A stretch of DNA of 64,000 nt from Novosphingobium sp. KA1 (lineage in GTDB: Bacteria > Pseudomonadota > Alphaproteobacteria > Sphingomonadales > Sphingomonadaceae): assembly GCF_017309955.1 (NCBI RefSeq), contig NZ_CP021248.1:744001-808000 (forward strand), read 5' to 3'. The notes under the pieces are model-generated. The model ran no database searches. It was not told where the DNA came from and worked only from the letters and a program-made list of their open reading frames with translations. Every line of letters starts with the position of its first letter. Position 1 is the stretch's first letter. The position numbers were made by a program, and so were the translations under genes. Shown piece after piece: positions 1 through 8,162 of the stretch.

Positions 1-1
1 T

Positions 2-1408
2 GAGGCGCGGCGCGTTGGCGACATCGCCATGCGCGTGCGCCAGCTGGAAACGATCCGCGAGTTTCTCACCAACGCCTCGCTGACGGTCCTCATCGATCCG
101 ATCTTTACGGTCATCTTCCTGATCGTGATGTGGTTCTACTCGACCCAGCTATTTCTCATCACCGTTCTGACCATCCCCTGCTACATCGCCGTCGCCGTCT
201 TCATCACGGGGCCGCTGCGCGCGCGGATCGAGGAGAAGTTCGAGCGCTCGGCAGCTAACAACGCCCTCCTCATCGAAAGCATCGGCGGGATCCAGACCGT
301 CAAGGCCGGTGCCGTCGAACCGCAGTGGCAGGACCGCTGGGAGCGCCAGCTCGCCGGATACAGCTTCGCATCCCAGAAGGTCATCAATCTCGGGAATACC
401 GGCAGCCAGCTGATCCAGCTGATCTCCAAGATCAACATGGTGCTGATCCTCTATTTCGGTGCCCGCGCGGTGATCGACAAGGACATGACGGTCGGCGCTC
501 TCGTCGCCTTCAACATGTTCGCCCAGCGGGTGTCGGGTCCGGTCATCCGCATGGCTCAGCTTTGGCAGGACTTCCAGCAGGTTCGCATTGCCATCGAGCG
601 TCTCGGCGACGTGCTGAACCAGCCCGTCGAGCCCGGCACGGGTAGCCGCGTCGCGCTGCCGCAGCTCAAAGGCGCCGTTGCCTTCGAGGGCGTCAAGTTC
701 CGCTATGGTCTGGATGGTCCCTGGACGCTCGATGAAATCGATCTGATCGTGCCAGCAGGGTCTACGCTCGGAATTGTGGGTTCATCCGGTTCAGGCAAGT
801 CCACTCTCACCAAGCTCCTTCAGCGCCTCTACGTACCGGCTGCCGGCCGGGTGACGATCGATGGTGTCGATATCGCCCAGATCGACCCGGCCTGGCTGCG
901 ACGCCAGATCGGTGTCGTGCTTCAGGAGAACCTGCTGTTCAGCCGAACGATCCGGGAGAATATCGCGCTCTCCAATCCGGCCATGCCGATCGAGAAGGTG
1001 ATGGCGGCCGCAGAGCTTGCCGGCGCGCATGAATTCATCGTCAAACTGCCGCAAGGCTACGATACCCTTGTCGAGGAGCGCGGCACCAACCTGTCCGGCG
1101 GGCAGCGCCAGCGTCTGGCCATCGCACGCGCTCTGGTCAATCAGCCGCGCATCCTCATTCTCGACGAGGCCACCAGCGCTCTCGATGCCGAGAGCGAAGA
1201 GATTATTCAGTGTAATCTCAAGGCCATGGCGGCGGGGCGTACCGTGATCATCATTGCCCATCGTCTCTCCGCCGTCCGGCAATGCGATACCCTTATAGCT
1301 CTTGAAGCCGGCCGCATTGTCGAGCGCGGCAACCACGATGAGCTTTTGCGCGTGAACGGTCGCTATGCGGACCTCCACAGACGTCAGAGCGGGGGGATCG
1401 TTGCATGA
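2..1408 (+). CDS. Type I secretion ABC transporter (permease-ATPase), 5' partial
   Basis: This is the inner-membrane exporter of a type I secretion system, using ATP to drive export of a protein or peptide through the envelope. The reading frame is open to the window edge (codons from base 2 give EARRVGD before the first ATG at 29), so the N-terminal part is missing. The visible part has the end of the ABC membrane domain with hydrophobic segments near residues 20-60, then the ATPase: Walker A GSSGSGKST, signature LSGGQRQRLAIARAL, Walker B ILILDEATSALD and the H-loop IIAHRLS. It is the HlyB/RTX exporter type by overall order and the ARRVGD...VRQLETIREFL stretch. Its stop overlaps the HlyD start by ATGA, so the two are translationally coupled. 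No RTX-repeat substrate is visible nearby. Confidence 0.93.
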   Translation, partial: EARRVGDIAMRVRQLETIREFLTNASLTVLIDPIFTVIFLIVMWFYSTQLFLITVLTIPCYIAVAVFITGPLRARIEEKFERSAANNALLIESIGGIQTVKAGAVEPQWQDRWERQLAGYSFASQKVINLGNTGSQLIQLISKINMVLILYFGARAVIDKDMTVGALVAFNMFAQRVSGPVIRMAQLWQDFQQVRIAIERLGDVLNQPVEPGTGSRVALPQLKGAVAFEGVKFRYGLDGPWTLDEIDLIVPAGSTLGIVGSSGSGKSTLTKLLQRLYVPAAGRVTIDGVDIAQIDPAWLRRQIGVVLQENLLFSRTIRENIALSNPAMPIEKVMAAAELAGAHEFIVKLPQGYDTLVEERGTNLSGGQRQRLAIARALVNQPRILILDEATSALDAESEEIIQCNLKAMAAGRTVIIIAHRLSAVRQCDTLIALEAGRIVERGNHDELLRVNGRYADLHRRQSGGIVA

Positions 1409-2799
1409 GCGCCTGGGGTCATCATTGGGAGGTTCTGCGCGAAGCGCTGCGAGCCGAGAAGGAGCGGGCGAAGAACTTCGTTCCAACGCGCGAAGCCGAT
1501 TTTCTGCCTGCGGCGCTCGAAGTCGCAGAACGTCCGGTGTCGCCGACCGCACGGGTTACGGCATGGGTGCTGCTGGGCGGGCTCGCTATTACCATTGCCT
1601 GGACAGTGTTCGGACGGGTCGATGTCGTGGCCTCGGCGCCAGGAAGCCTCATCCCGACGGGTAACACGAAGCTCGTCCAGTCACCGGGACAGGGTGACGT
1701 CAGGGCGATTTATGTCCGCAACGGTGACGTGGTGCGTAAGGGGCAGGCGTTGCTCGACCTTGACCCAACCCTCACGGGGGCAGACCTTGCCCAGGCCGAG
1801 AAGGCGCTGGCTTCGGCGGAGCTCGACATTGCCCGCAATCGCGCCATTGCCGATGCCCTTTCCGGTAAAGGGCTTCACTTTGTAGCGCCGCCTGGAACAT
1901 CGCTCGAGATTGCCGAGACCCAGCGCCGTTTGATCGCAGCTCAGCTTGCGGAAATTGACGCGACCACGGCCAGCCTGTCGTCCGCCCGCCGTTCGGCGCT
2001 TTCGGATGCGGAGTCGGCGCGGGCACAGGTGGCGAGGCTTTCCGATACCGTCCCCATCCTTGACCGGCAAATCGATCGCATGAACCGGCTCGATGCCAAA
2101 GGATATGCGCCGGGCCAGCGCCTTCTGGAACTACAGAGGCAGCGGCGCCAAGAAGCTGGCGATCGCGAAGTAGCGGTCACGCAGATTAGCCGTGGGCTTG
2201 CTGAAGCTGGGAAACTCGAGCAGCAAAGTCGCGAAGCGCGCGAACAGGCACGTCGTACTGCGTTGACGGATCTCGCCAAGGCAGAGGCAGACGCAATCTT
2301 GCGGCGCGAGGAAGTGACCAAGGCGAAGCAAATGAGCCGCTTCCAGCGTCTCGTTTCTCCGGTTGACGGTACTGTGCAGCAGTTGGACGCCCATACTGTG
2401 GGCGGTGTGGTGGAGGCAGCAAAGCCTCTGATGGCGGTGGTTCCTAGCCAAGGTGGAATTGAGGTCGAGGCCAGAATTCTTAACAAGGATGTGGGTTTCG
2501 TACACGTTGGCCAAGCCGCAGCTGTTAAACTGGAAGCATTCCCCTTCACGCGATATGGGACCATTCCTGGCCGCGTGCGATCCATCAGTCGTGACGCAGT
2601 TCAGGACAAAGATTTGGGACTTGTCTATGTTACGACCGTTACGCTCGATCGGGCGTTTGTGGACGCGGACGGAGAGCGATATGCGATAGCACCGGGGCTA
2701 GTCGCCACCGTCGATGTGCGAACCGGCACAAGGGCCATCATCAGCTATCTGCTTAGTCCGCTGCAAGCCAGCATTGCTCAGGCTGGGAGGGAAAGGTGA
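1405..2799 (+). CDS. HlyD-family type I secretion membrane fusion protein
   Basis: This is the periplasmic adaptor that links the ABC exporter to an outer-membrane TolC-type channel. It has 464 residues, typical of the family. It starts with a short cytoplasmic region, has one membrane anchor near residues 50-75 (VTAWVLLGGLAITIAWTVFG), then the first lipoyl half (GSLIPTGNTKLVQSPGQGDV), a long alpha-helical coiled-coil region rich in Ala, Glu, Arg and Gln, and the second lipoyl half (RLVSPVDGTVQQL) followed by a beta domain. It overlaps the upstream ABC gene by four bases and the downstream lipoprotein gene by a few bases, consistent with one operon. A TolC homologue is not in the window. Confidence 0.93.
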   Translation: MSAWGHHWEVLREALRAEKERAKNFVPTREADFLPAALEVAERPVSPTARVTAWVLLGGLAITIAWTVFGRVDVVASAPGSLIPTGNTKLVQSPGQGDVRAIYVRNGDVVRKGQALLDLDPTLTGADLAQAEKALASAELDIARNRAIADALSGKGLHFVAPPGTSLEIAETQRRLIAAQLAEIDATTASLSSARRSALSDAESARAQVARLSDTVPILDRQIDRMNRLDAKGYAPGQRLLELQRQRRQEAGDREVAVTQISRGLAEAGKLEQQSREAREQARRTALTDLAKAEADAILRREEVTKAKQMSRFQRLVSPVDGTVQQLDAHTVGGVVEAAKPLMAVVPSQGGIEVEARILNKDVGFVHVGQAAAVKLEAFPFTRYGTIPGRVRSISRDAVQDKDLGLVYVTTVTLDRAFVDADGERYAIAPGLVATVDVRTGTRAIISYLLSPLQASIAQAGRER

Positions 2800-3188
2800 T
2801 GCGTAGCATGGTGGCGGTTTGTGCGCTGCTCCTATCGGGGTGTGCAAGCGGTAATTACATGGGTATTCCGCTCGCGGCCGGGAAAAGTGATCCTATCCTT
2901 CGTGAACTCGCGGCACGTGCGAAGAGTGGCGACAAGCAGGCGCAACTCGACCTCGGCATTCGATTTGAGGATGGCCATGGTGTGCCGGTCGACCTTCTTC
3001 GCGCCAAAGCACTTTATAACGCCGCCGCCAGTGATGGAGGCGGGATACAATGGGTCTACGTGCCATCGCCCGGGAATGGTGCCAAAGCACGGGTGGTCAG
3101 CATCAATCGTCAGCCAACGCAGCCAGGGCTGGATGAAGCGAAGATGCGGCTGAGTAATCTTTCAAATCCAATGGTCCCACAGCAATGA
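2796..3188 (+). CDS. Small Sel1-repeat-like lipoprotein
   Basis: This is a 130-residue predicted lipoprotein. The signal sequence ends in a lipobox, LLSGC, so Cys16 would be lipidated. Residues about 35-75 (RELAARAKSGDKQAQLDLGIRFEDGHGVPVDLLRAKALYNAAA) match one Sel1/TPR-like repeat, a protein-interaction fold. The start is either GTG at 2796 or ATG at 2799, both overlapping the end of the HlyD gene, so it is probably the third gene of the secretion operon. A role as an accessory or assembly factor of the secretion system is inferred from position only. Confidence 0.75.
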   Translation: MMRSMVAVCALLLSGCASGNYMGIPLAAGKSDPILRELAARAKSGDKQAQLDLGIRFEDGHGVPVDLLRAKALYNAAASDGGGIQWVYVPSPGNGAKARVVSINRQPTQPGLDEAKMRLSNLSNPMVPQQ

Positions 3189-3243
3189 CCCACGGTAACA
3201 AAATTCGAAGTAACTCCGTAGATGTAAGGGGCGGGCGTCATTA

Positions 3244-3849
3244 ATGGTCGACACGATGCTATGTGAGTCAAACGGCGAAACGTTAGCGCCTAGAACGGGT
3301 CCTTTCAGGTTGCTGACGCCAAAGTCGCTCATCGCAATTTGGATTGGCATTCCGTTGCTTGGGGGCTTGGGCTTCTGCAACGGGTCAGATGATCTGAGAC
3401 GAAATATTTCTATTTATAGCCAAGCGCAGGAAAAGCCTAAACATTCAGTTACTGGATACATTGAGCAAGCAGACGCAAGGGGCCGTCATCTGCTGCTAAA
3501 AAATTCGAGTGGATCTCAGAGAATATTCTGTGATTTGGGTATTGATCAATCTCGTTGCCTGACAGTTGCACATTTTCCAATGTCCGCGACAGTAACATTG
3601 TTTCAGTATCAGATAGACGGCGGGGACTATCCAGTAATATATGCAATTAATGACGGAAAAAAAATCTTATTAAGTGAATATGATCAAATTAAACACTTGA
3701 AAAATTCTCAAGACAGGTCCCGGCGTGTCGATCAAGGTAAGGATTTACTTGGCGGTATTCTGTTTGGGTTGGTGTTGGCCATCTTAATCACACTTATGAT
3801 GATCGTTATCGGATGGTCCGTAAAAGTTCCTACGGCGGGGGATGATTAA
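3244..3849 (+). CDS. Hypothetical two-segment membrane protein, AT-rich
   Basis: I do not recognise this 201-residue protein. It has a hydrophobic segment near residues 28-45 (SLIAIWIGIPLLGGLGFC) and a strong one near 172-192 (LLGGILFGLVLAILITLMMIVIGW), with a roughly 120-residue soluble part between them, a topology of two membrane spans with a periplasmic or cytoplasmic loop. The gene is visibly richer in A and T than its neighbours (for example 3655-3720), which suggests separate acquisition. It follows the lipoprotein by 55 bases and its stop overlaps the next start (TAATG). It may belong to the secretion locus, but no function can be assigned. Confidence 0.6.
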   Translation: MVDTMLCESNGETLAPRTGPFRLLTPKSLIAIWIGIPLLGGLGFCNGSDDLRRNISIYSQAQEKPKHSVTGYIEQADARGRHLLLKNSSGSQRIFCDLGIDQSRCLTVAHFPMSATVTLFQYQIDGGDYPVIYAINDGKKILLSEYDQIKHLKNSQDRSRRVDQGKDLLGGILFGLVLAILITLMMIVIGWSVKVPTAGDD

Positions 3850-4055
3850 TGTCTGGTGCTAGCGTAACTAAAGAAGCTGCAAATGCTGCTGCGAGCTTTC
3901 TTTCTTCCTCGTCAAACGGAACTTCCCTTGCGAGCCACGTGGGTTCGATTGCCACATCAAAAACACCAGTTTCGCAGGCGGACTATAATCAGGTCTACGC
4001 AGATATTGTTGATCTGCCCCCACCGAGTGGACCGATTGGTTTGTTAGTGCATTAA
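3849..4055 (+). pseudogene. Small Ser/Ala-rich ORF truncated by the IS3 element
   Basis: The 68-codon ORF starts one base inside the preceding stop. Only about the first 53 codons are native. From base 4010 onward the sequence is the end of the IS3-family element, as the same bases recur at 55821. The last 15 residues and the stop are therefore supplied by the insertion. The native part is hydrophilic and rich in Ser, Ala and Thr, with no signal peptide and no recognised family. Because it sits at the end of a type I secretion operon it could be the start of a secreted substrate, but that is a guess. Confidence 0.6.
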
Positions 4056-4815
4056 GCTCATCACCGCCATATCCGGACGGAGGTGGAGCGAAGCGGAACC
4101 GGAGGCCGGATATGGCGGTGTCGCCGTTTCTGGTGCCGGCGGTCGGTAGCCCAGGCTGCTGTGAGGGCGAACGGTGTTGTAATGCCGCCGCCATGCCTCG
4201 ATCAGTACCTTGGCCTCCGCGAGGCTGTAGAAGATCTCGCCGTTGAGCAGTTCGTCGCGAAGCGACCCGTTGAAGCTTTCGTTATAGCCATTCTCCCATG
4301 GTGATCCCGGTGTGATGTAGAGTGTCTTCACGCCGATCTGGCCCAGCCATTTCTGGACGGCGGTCGCGATAAATTCGCTGCCATTATCGGACCGTATATG
4401 TGCAGGCGGACCGCGCGAGATGAACAGGTCGGCCAGGGCCGCCAGAACATCCTCATGCTTGAGCTGCCGTGCAACGATGAGCGCCAGGCATTCCCTGCTG
4501 GCCTCGTCGATGATCGTGAGGATGCGGAACTTGCGGCCATCATGCGTCCGCCCCTCGACGAAATCGTAGGCCCAGACATGTCCCGGATATTCGGGCCGCA
4601 GGCGGATGCATGAACCGTCATTGAGCCACAGGCGTCCCCGCTTTGGCTGACGCAGCGGAACCTTCAGCCCCTCACGCCGCCAGATCCGCTCAACCCGTTT
4701 ATGGTTCACCGTCCATCCCGCATGGCACAGCAATGCCGTCACCCGGCGATAGCCATAACGGCCATATTGCTTCGCCAAAGCGATGATATCCTCTGTCAGC
4801 GCCTGTTCGTCATCC
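4044..4815 (-). pseudogene. IS3 transposase OrfB, C-terminal fragment
   Basis: This is the catalytic part of the IS3-family integrase (rve, DDE fold). It contains [12 protein letters not shown] with the first Asp, [11 protein letters not shown] with the second Asp and the [17 protein letters not shown] region with the Glu. It is cut off from its N-terminal codons by the IS66 insertion, so transposase cannot be made from this copy unless IS66 leaves. A 464-codon open frame that runs on into IS66 up to 5438 is a chimera created by the insertion, not a real gene. The intact equivalent is at 55855-56697. Confidence 0.9.
4808..4815. repeat. 8-bp target-site duplication of IS66 (left; right copy 7291-7298)
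   Basis: CGTCATCC occurs immediately before GTAAGCG at 4816 and immediately after CGCTTAC at 7290. The uninterrupted IS3 copy has a single CGTCATCC at the same place (near 56619-56626). The 8-bp size is the rule for IS66 elements. This fixes both IS66 ends to the base. Confidence 0.95.
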
Positions 4816-4901
4816 GTAAGCGCTGTCCCAGCCCCACCTTGTGTTGTTGAAGCGCAGCGCTGATTTTCCACGCCGTGATATGGGCGGGAGGCGCTGGTGC
4901 T

Positions 4902-5357
4902 ATGACGATGCCGTGTGATGATGTTGGCACAAGCGGGGTTCAGCGGTTCGAGGTTTTTACCGGACGGGGACGCCGGAGGGATTGGGCGCCCGAGACGAAG
5001 GCGTCGATCGTCGCCGAGAGCTATTCGAACGCGGAGACGGTGAGTGTGGTGGCGCGCCGGTACGGGATGAGCCCCTCGCAGCTGTTCACGTGGCGGCGCG
5101 AGTTTCGCAAGCAACTGGAAGATCGCGGCCTGACCTTGCCAGTTGCATCTCGACCGCCAACGACGTTCGTACCTGCCGTGATCGAGCCGGAGCCAGCGTG
5201 CGATCCACCTGCGGCAGTGAAGCGCTCCCGCAGGCAACGGCGATCCAAGGCCAGCGTTGTCGAGTTGGAGATCGACGGCGTCGCCGTGAAGATCGGTCGC
5301 GGCGCGGACGTAGGCACGATTACCGCAGTGATCGACGCGCTCAGGGCGCCGCGATGA
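4902..5357 (+). CDS. tnpA: IS66 accessory protein TnpA
   Basis: This small DNA-binding protein of IS66 is required together with TnpB for transposition in elements of this type. A helix-turn-helix of the transposase-8 type lies near residues 20-70: [43 protein letters not shown]. The ATG at 4902 was preferred over the upstream GTG at 4875 because GGGAGG lies about 11 bases before it. The stop overlaps the tnpB start by ATGA. Confidence 0.88.
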   Translation: MTMPCDDVGTSGVQRFEVFTGRGRRRDWAPETKASIVAESYSNAETVSVVARRYGMSPSQLFTWRREFRKQLEDRGLTLPVASRPPTTFVPAVIEPEPACDPPAAVKRSRRQRRSKASVVELEIDGVAVKIGRGADVGTITAVIDALRAPR

Positions 5358-5710
5358 TCGGACCTGGCGCCGGCGCGCGGGTGATGGTGGCCACGCGGCC
5401 GGTGGATTTTCGCAAGGGCGCGGATTCGCTCGCGGCACTTGTCGGGACCGAGTACGGAGCCGATCCCTATTCGGGCGTCATCTACGTATTCCGGGCGAAG
5501 CGCGCGGACCGGATCAAGCTCGTCTGGTGGGACGGGACCGGCCTGTGCCTGATGACCAAGAAGCTCGAGACCGGCGGCTTCAAGTGGCCGGGCATCCGCG
5601 ATGGCGTGATGCGTCTGACCGCCGCGCAACTCGGCGCTTTGCTCGAGGGGCTGGACTGGCGCCGTGTACATGGCGGACGCCGTCCGATCGCCCCGCAGAT
5701 TGCCGGTTGA
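5354..5710 (+). CDS. tnpB: IS66 accessory protein TnpB (Orf2)
   Basis: This 118-residue protein of the IS66 Orf2 family carries the family hallmarks [17 protein letters not shown] near the N-terminus, [23 protein letters not shown] in the middle and the C-terminal [10 protein letters not shown]. The start ATG overlaps the tnpA stop. An open frame extends upstream to 4982, but that part is only a shadow of tnpA. It acts with TnpA and TnpC in transposition, though its exact biochemical role is not settled in the family. Confidence 0.9.
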   Translation: MIGPGAGARVMVATRPVDFRKGADSLAALVGTEYGADPYSGVIYVFRAKRADRIKLVWWDGTGLCLMTKKLETGGFKWPGIRDGVMRLTAAQLGALLEGLDWRRVHGGRRPIAPQIAG

Positions 5711-5741
5711 CGGGGCCTTCGCGGACTGATTCACTCCACTC

Positions 5742-7277
5742 ATGCTCATCGAGGCGGACCTTCCCGAAGACGTTGAAGCGCTCCGTGCGCTCGTCCTCGA
5801 ACAGGCCCGCGAGCTTGATGCCCTCAAGGTTTTCAAGGCCGAGGCCGAGCGACTGAGGTCGATCATCGACGCCCTCCAGCGTCATCGCTTCGGCCGCCGT
5901 TCCGAACAGCTCGATCCCGATCAACTCCAGCTTGCCCTCGAAGAAGTCGAGACGGCCCTGGCCGAGGCCGTGCATGCCAGGGACAAGGCGAGCCGTGCCC
6001 CGGCCGAGCGAGTGCGCAAGACCAACCGCGGTTCGCTGCCGGCGCATCTCGAGCGGATCGAGCAGGTTGTCGATGTGGAAGAAGTCGATGGCATCCGGGC
6101 CTGCCCCTGCTGTGGCGGGGCGCTCCACCAGATCGGTGAAGACGTGGCCGAACGCCTCGACGTCGTGCCCATCACCTTGCGCGTCCTCGTCACCCGCCGC
6201 CCACGCTACGGCTGCCGCTCGTGCGAGAGTGCCATTGTGCAGGCCCCGGCACCGGCACGGATCGTCGAGGGCGGCATTCCCACCGAAGCACTGATCGCGC
6301 AGGTGCTGGTCGCCAAGTATGCCGATCATCTACCCCTGTACCGCCAGGCGCAGATCTACGCCCGGCAAGGTATCCAGCTTGATCGATCCACCCTGGCGGA
6401 CTGGGTCGGGCGAGCAGCATGGTACCTGCGTCCCTTGCGCGACCACATCCTCGAGCGATTGCGGCGATCAGAACGGCTGTTTGCGGATGAGACCACCGCG
6501 CCGGTACTCGATCCGGGTCGCGGGCGGACCAAGACCGGCCAGCTATGGGCCTATGCCCGCGACGAACGCCCTTGGGGCGGCGGTGATCCGCCGATGGTCG
6601 CCTACGTCTATGCCGCCGACCGTAAGGGCGAACGGGCACAAGCGCATCTCGGCGATTTTGCGGGCATCCTGCAGGTCGACGGCTATGGCGGCTACGCCGC
6701 GCTCGCTAGGCGCCGCAATGAGATCAGCCTCGCGTTCTGCTGGGCGCACGTGCGCCGCAAATTCTACGAACTTGCCGATACATCGCCGGTGGCTACCGAA
6801 GTGCTGCGCCGTGTCGCTTTGCTCTATGCCATCGAGAACGAGGTACGCGGCAACCCCGCCGAACAACGCCGCCAGGTCCGTGACGAACGCAGTCGCATCA
6901 TCGTCAACGACCTGCACAACTACCTCGATGCCCGGAACCGCCAGGTCAGCGCCAAGAGCAAGCTCGGCGAAGCGATCCGCTACGCGCTCACCCGCTGGGA
7001 TGGTCTCTCACGCTTCCTCGACGATGGCCGCGTCGACCTCGACAGCAACGTCGTCGAGCGCTCGATCCGTCCGCTCGCGCTCAATCGGAAGAATGCCCTG
7101 TTCGCCGGCTCCGACGAGGGCGGCGATAACTGGGCGGTGATCGCCACGCTCATCGAGAACTGCAAGATCGCCGACGTCAATCCACACACATGGATGACCG
7201 AAACACTCACCAGGCTAGCAAATGGTCACCCAGCCAACGCCCTCGGCGAACTCATGCCCTGGACCGCCGTGGCCTGA
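5742..7277 (+). CDS. tnpC: IS66 transposase TnpC
   Basis: This is the 511-residue IS66 transposase. In order it has an N-terminal leucine-zipper-like helix (residues about 5-50), a CxxC zinc-binding region (RACPCCGGAL and YGCRSCESA), the HTH segment, and a DDE catalytic domain: LFADETTAPVLDPG, LQVDGYGGY, and a distal region SNVVERSIRPLALNRKNALFAGSDEGG with the Glu. The length is typical and no frameshift is visible. The stop lies 13 bp before the right end of the element. Confidence 0.95.
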   Translation: MLIEADLPEDVEALRALVLEQARELDALKVFKAEAERLRSIIDALQRHRFGRRSEQLDPDQLQLALEEVETALAEAVHARDKASRAPAERVRKTNRGSLPAHLERIEQVVDVEEVDGIRACPCCGGALHQIGEDVAERLDVVPITLRVLVTRRPRYGCRSCESAIVQAPAPARIVEGGIPTEALIAQVLVAKYADHLPLYRQAQIYARQGIQLDRSTLADWVGRAAWYLRPLRDHILERLRRSERLFADETTAPVLDPGRGRTKTGQLWAYARDERPWGGGDPPMVAYVYAADRKGERAQAHLGDFAGILQVDGYGGYAALARRRNEISLAFCWAHVRRKFYELADTSPVATEVLRRVALLYAIENEVRGNPAEQRRQVRDERSRIIVNDLHNYLDARNRQVSAKSKLGEAIRYALTRWDGLSRFLDDGRVDLDSNVVERSIRPLALNRKNALFAGSDEGGDNWAVIATLIENCKIADVNPHTWMTETLTRLANGHPANALGELMPWTAVA

Positions 7278-7290
7278 GAACATCGCTTAC

Positions 7291-7428
7291 CGTCATCCGC
7301 CCCGCGCGGCACCTTGCGTTGTGTCGATCGATGCTGACCCAGCACCCGGCATATCCGTCGCTCGGACACCGGAAGCTCTCGTCGTACATGATCGATGCAG
7401 CGCCGCCGCCGCGCAGGGCTCAGAAGTT
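7291..7428 (-). pseudogene. IS3 transposase OrfB, N-terminal fragment
   Basis: This is the missing front part of the split orfB. The frame reads [13 protein letters not shown], then [18 protein letters not shown] before it is cut at the target duplication. It overlaps the end of orfA, so in an intact element OrfB would be made as an OrfA-OrfB fusion by a programmed frameshift near the orfA stop, as in other IS3 members. Confidence 0.8.
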
Positions 7429-7698
7429 TCCCTTGGCAGCCTCCTGCAGGATCAGCTTGTCCAGCGTCAGGTCCGAAATCGCCCGGCGAAGACGCTGGTT
7501 CTCTTTCTCCAGATCCTTCATACGCCGCGCCTGGTCCGTCTTCAGGCCGCCATATTCCTTCCGCCAGCGATAATAGGTTTGCTCGCTGACCGCGATCCGG
7601 CGGCAGGCTTCAGCCGTGCTCGCTCCCTGCGCCAGCACAATCTCAACTTCACGCAGCTTGCCGATAATCTCTTCCGGCTTGTGCTTCTTGCTCGGCAT
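7420..7698 (-). CDS. IS3-family OrfA (copy 1)
   Basis: This 92-residue OrfA carries an N-terminal helix-turn-helix of the transposase-8 type ([21 protein letters not shown]...[22 protein letters not shown]) and a C-terminal leucine-zipper-like helix ([30 protein letters not shown]). Both are typical of the IS407 branch of IS3. It is identical in translation to the OrfA of copy 2 at 56748-57026. It remains intact even though its partner OrfB is split. Confidence 0.92.
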   Translation of the reverse strand: MPSKKHKPEEIIGKLREVEIVLAQGASTAEACRRIAVSEQTYYRWRKEYGGLKTDQARRMKDLEKENQRLRRAISDLTLDKLILQEAAKGNF

Positions 7699-7799
7699 TC
7701 ATCGTCCCTTTCGTGGTCCAGACTATCATAGTCTCTGGGCCACTCAGCGGGGGGCAGGTCAATCATATATCTGGATTTGCTAGATAAATTCGCCCCATC

Positions 7800-8162
7800 G
7801 TGACTGCAGAACGGGCTGTCGCAAACATAGAACGCTACATGTGGTCGATGGACGGCGAGGCGATGTCGGAAAATCCGGCGCCGATCCCGTTCCGTCTGGG
7901 CGAGCGCGTACGCGTCAATCTCGTCAACGACACGATGATGCCGCACCCGATCCACATCCACGGCCACTTCTTCGAACTGGTCAGCGGCGAGCCGGGAAAC
8001 CGCGCGCGCAAGCACACCATCAACGTGCTGCCGGGCGGAAAGGCCTCGTTCGATCTCACTGCCGATGCCGAGGGCGACTGGGCGTTTCACTGTCACATGC
8101 TTCTCCACATGCACGCCGGGATGATGCGCGTGGTGACGGTGCGCCGGGAGGGAGAAGCCTGA
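7800..8162 (+). pseudogene. copA: CopA-type multicopper oxidase, C-terminal remnant
   Basis: Only the last cupredoxin domain of a copper-resistance multicopper oxidase remains (about 120 codons, against roughly 600 in the family). The copper ligands are clear: HPIHIHGHFF and the HCHMLLHMHAGM motif that binds the type 1 and trinuclear coppers. Homology stops just after the right end of the IS3 element (7761), so the upstream part was lost with the insertion or deletion. A GTG at 7800 could still start translation, but the fragment lacks most copper sites and cannot be an oxidase. Its stop overlaps the copB start (TGATG). Confidence 0.88.

Larger units (their letters stand above)
4816..7290 (+). 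mobile_element. IS66-family insertion sequence, complete
   Basis: This 2475-bp element has terminal inverted repeats beginning GTAAGCG, an 8-bp target duplication, and the three genes expected of IS66 in the expected order: tnpA, tnpB, tnpC. All three frames look intact, so the element may be active. It is inserted in the orfB gene of an IS3-family element, in the opposite transcriptional direction to that gene. Because the other IS3 copy lacks it, the IS66 insertion happened after the two IS3 copies existed, or in a lineage ancestral only to this copy. Confidence 0.95.
4010..7761 (-). mobile_element. IS3-family (IS407-like) element, copy 1, split by IS66
   Basis: The ends are imperfect inverted repeats: TGATCTGCCCCCACCGAGTGG on the left, and the complement of the right end reads TGACCTGCCCCCCGCTGAGTGG. 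The same sequence recurs uninterrupted at 55821-57089 and looks identical where compared. Transposase genes run on the minus strand as orfA and orfB with a frameshift overlap. The element is split by IS66 between 4815 and 7291. No 3-4-bp target duplication flanks it (ttgt on the left, atca on the right). It therefore probably marks the join of two DNA segments brought together by deletion or recombination: a secretion operon on the left and a copper operon on the right. Confidence 0.9.

Noticed and set aside
4044-5438. A 464-codon minus-strand open frame as one transposase
   Set aside because: It fuses the C-terminal part of IS3 OrfB to antisense sequence of IS66. The IS66 left end at 4816 cuts through it.
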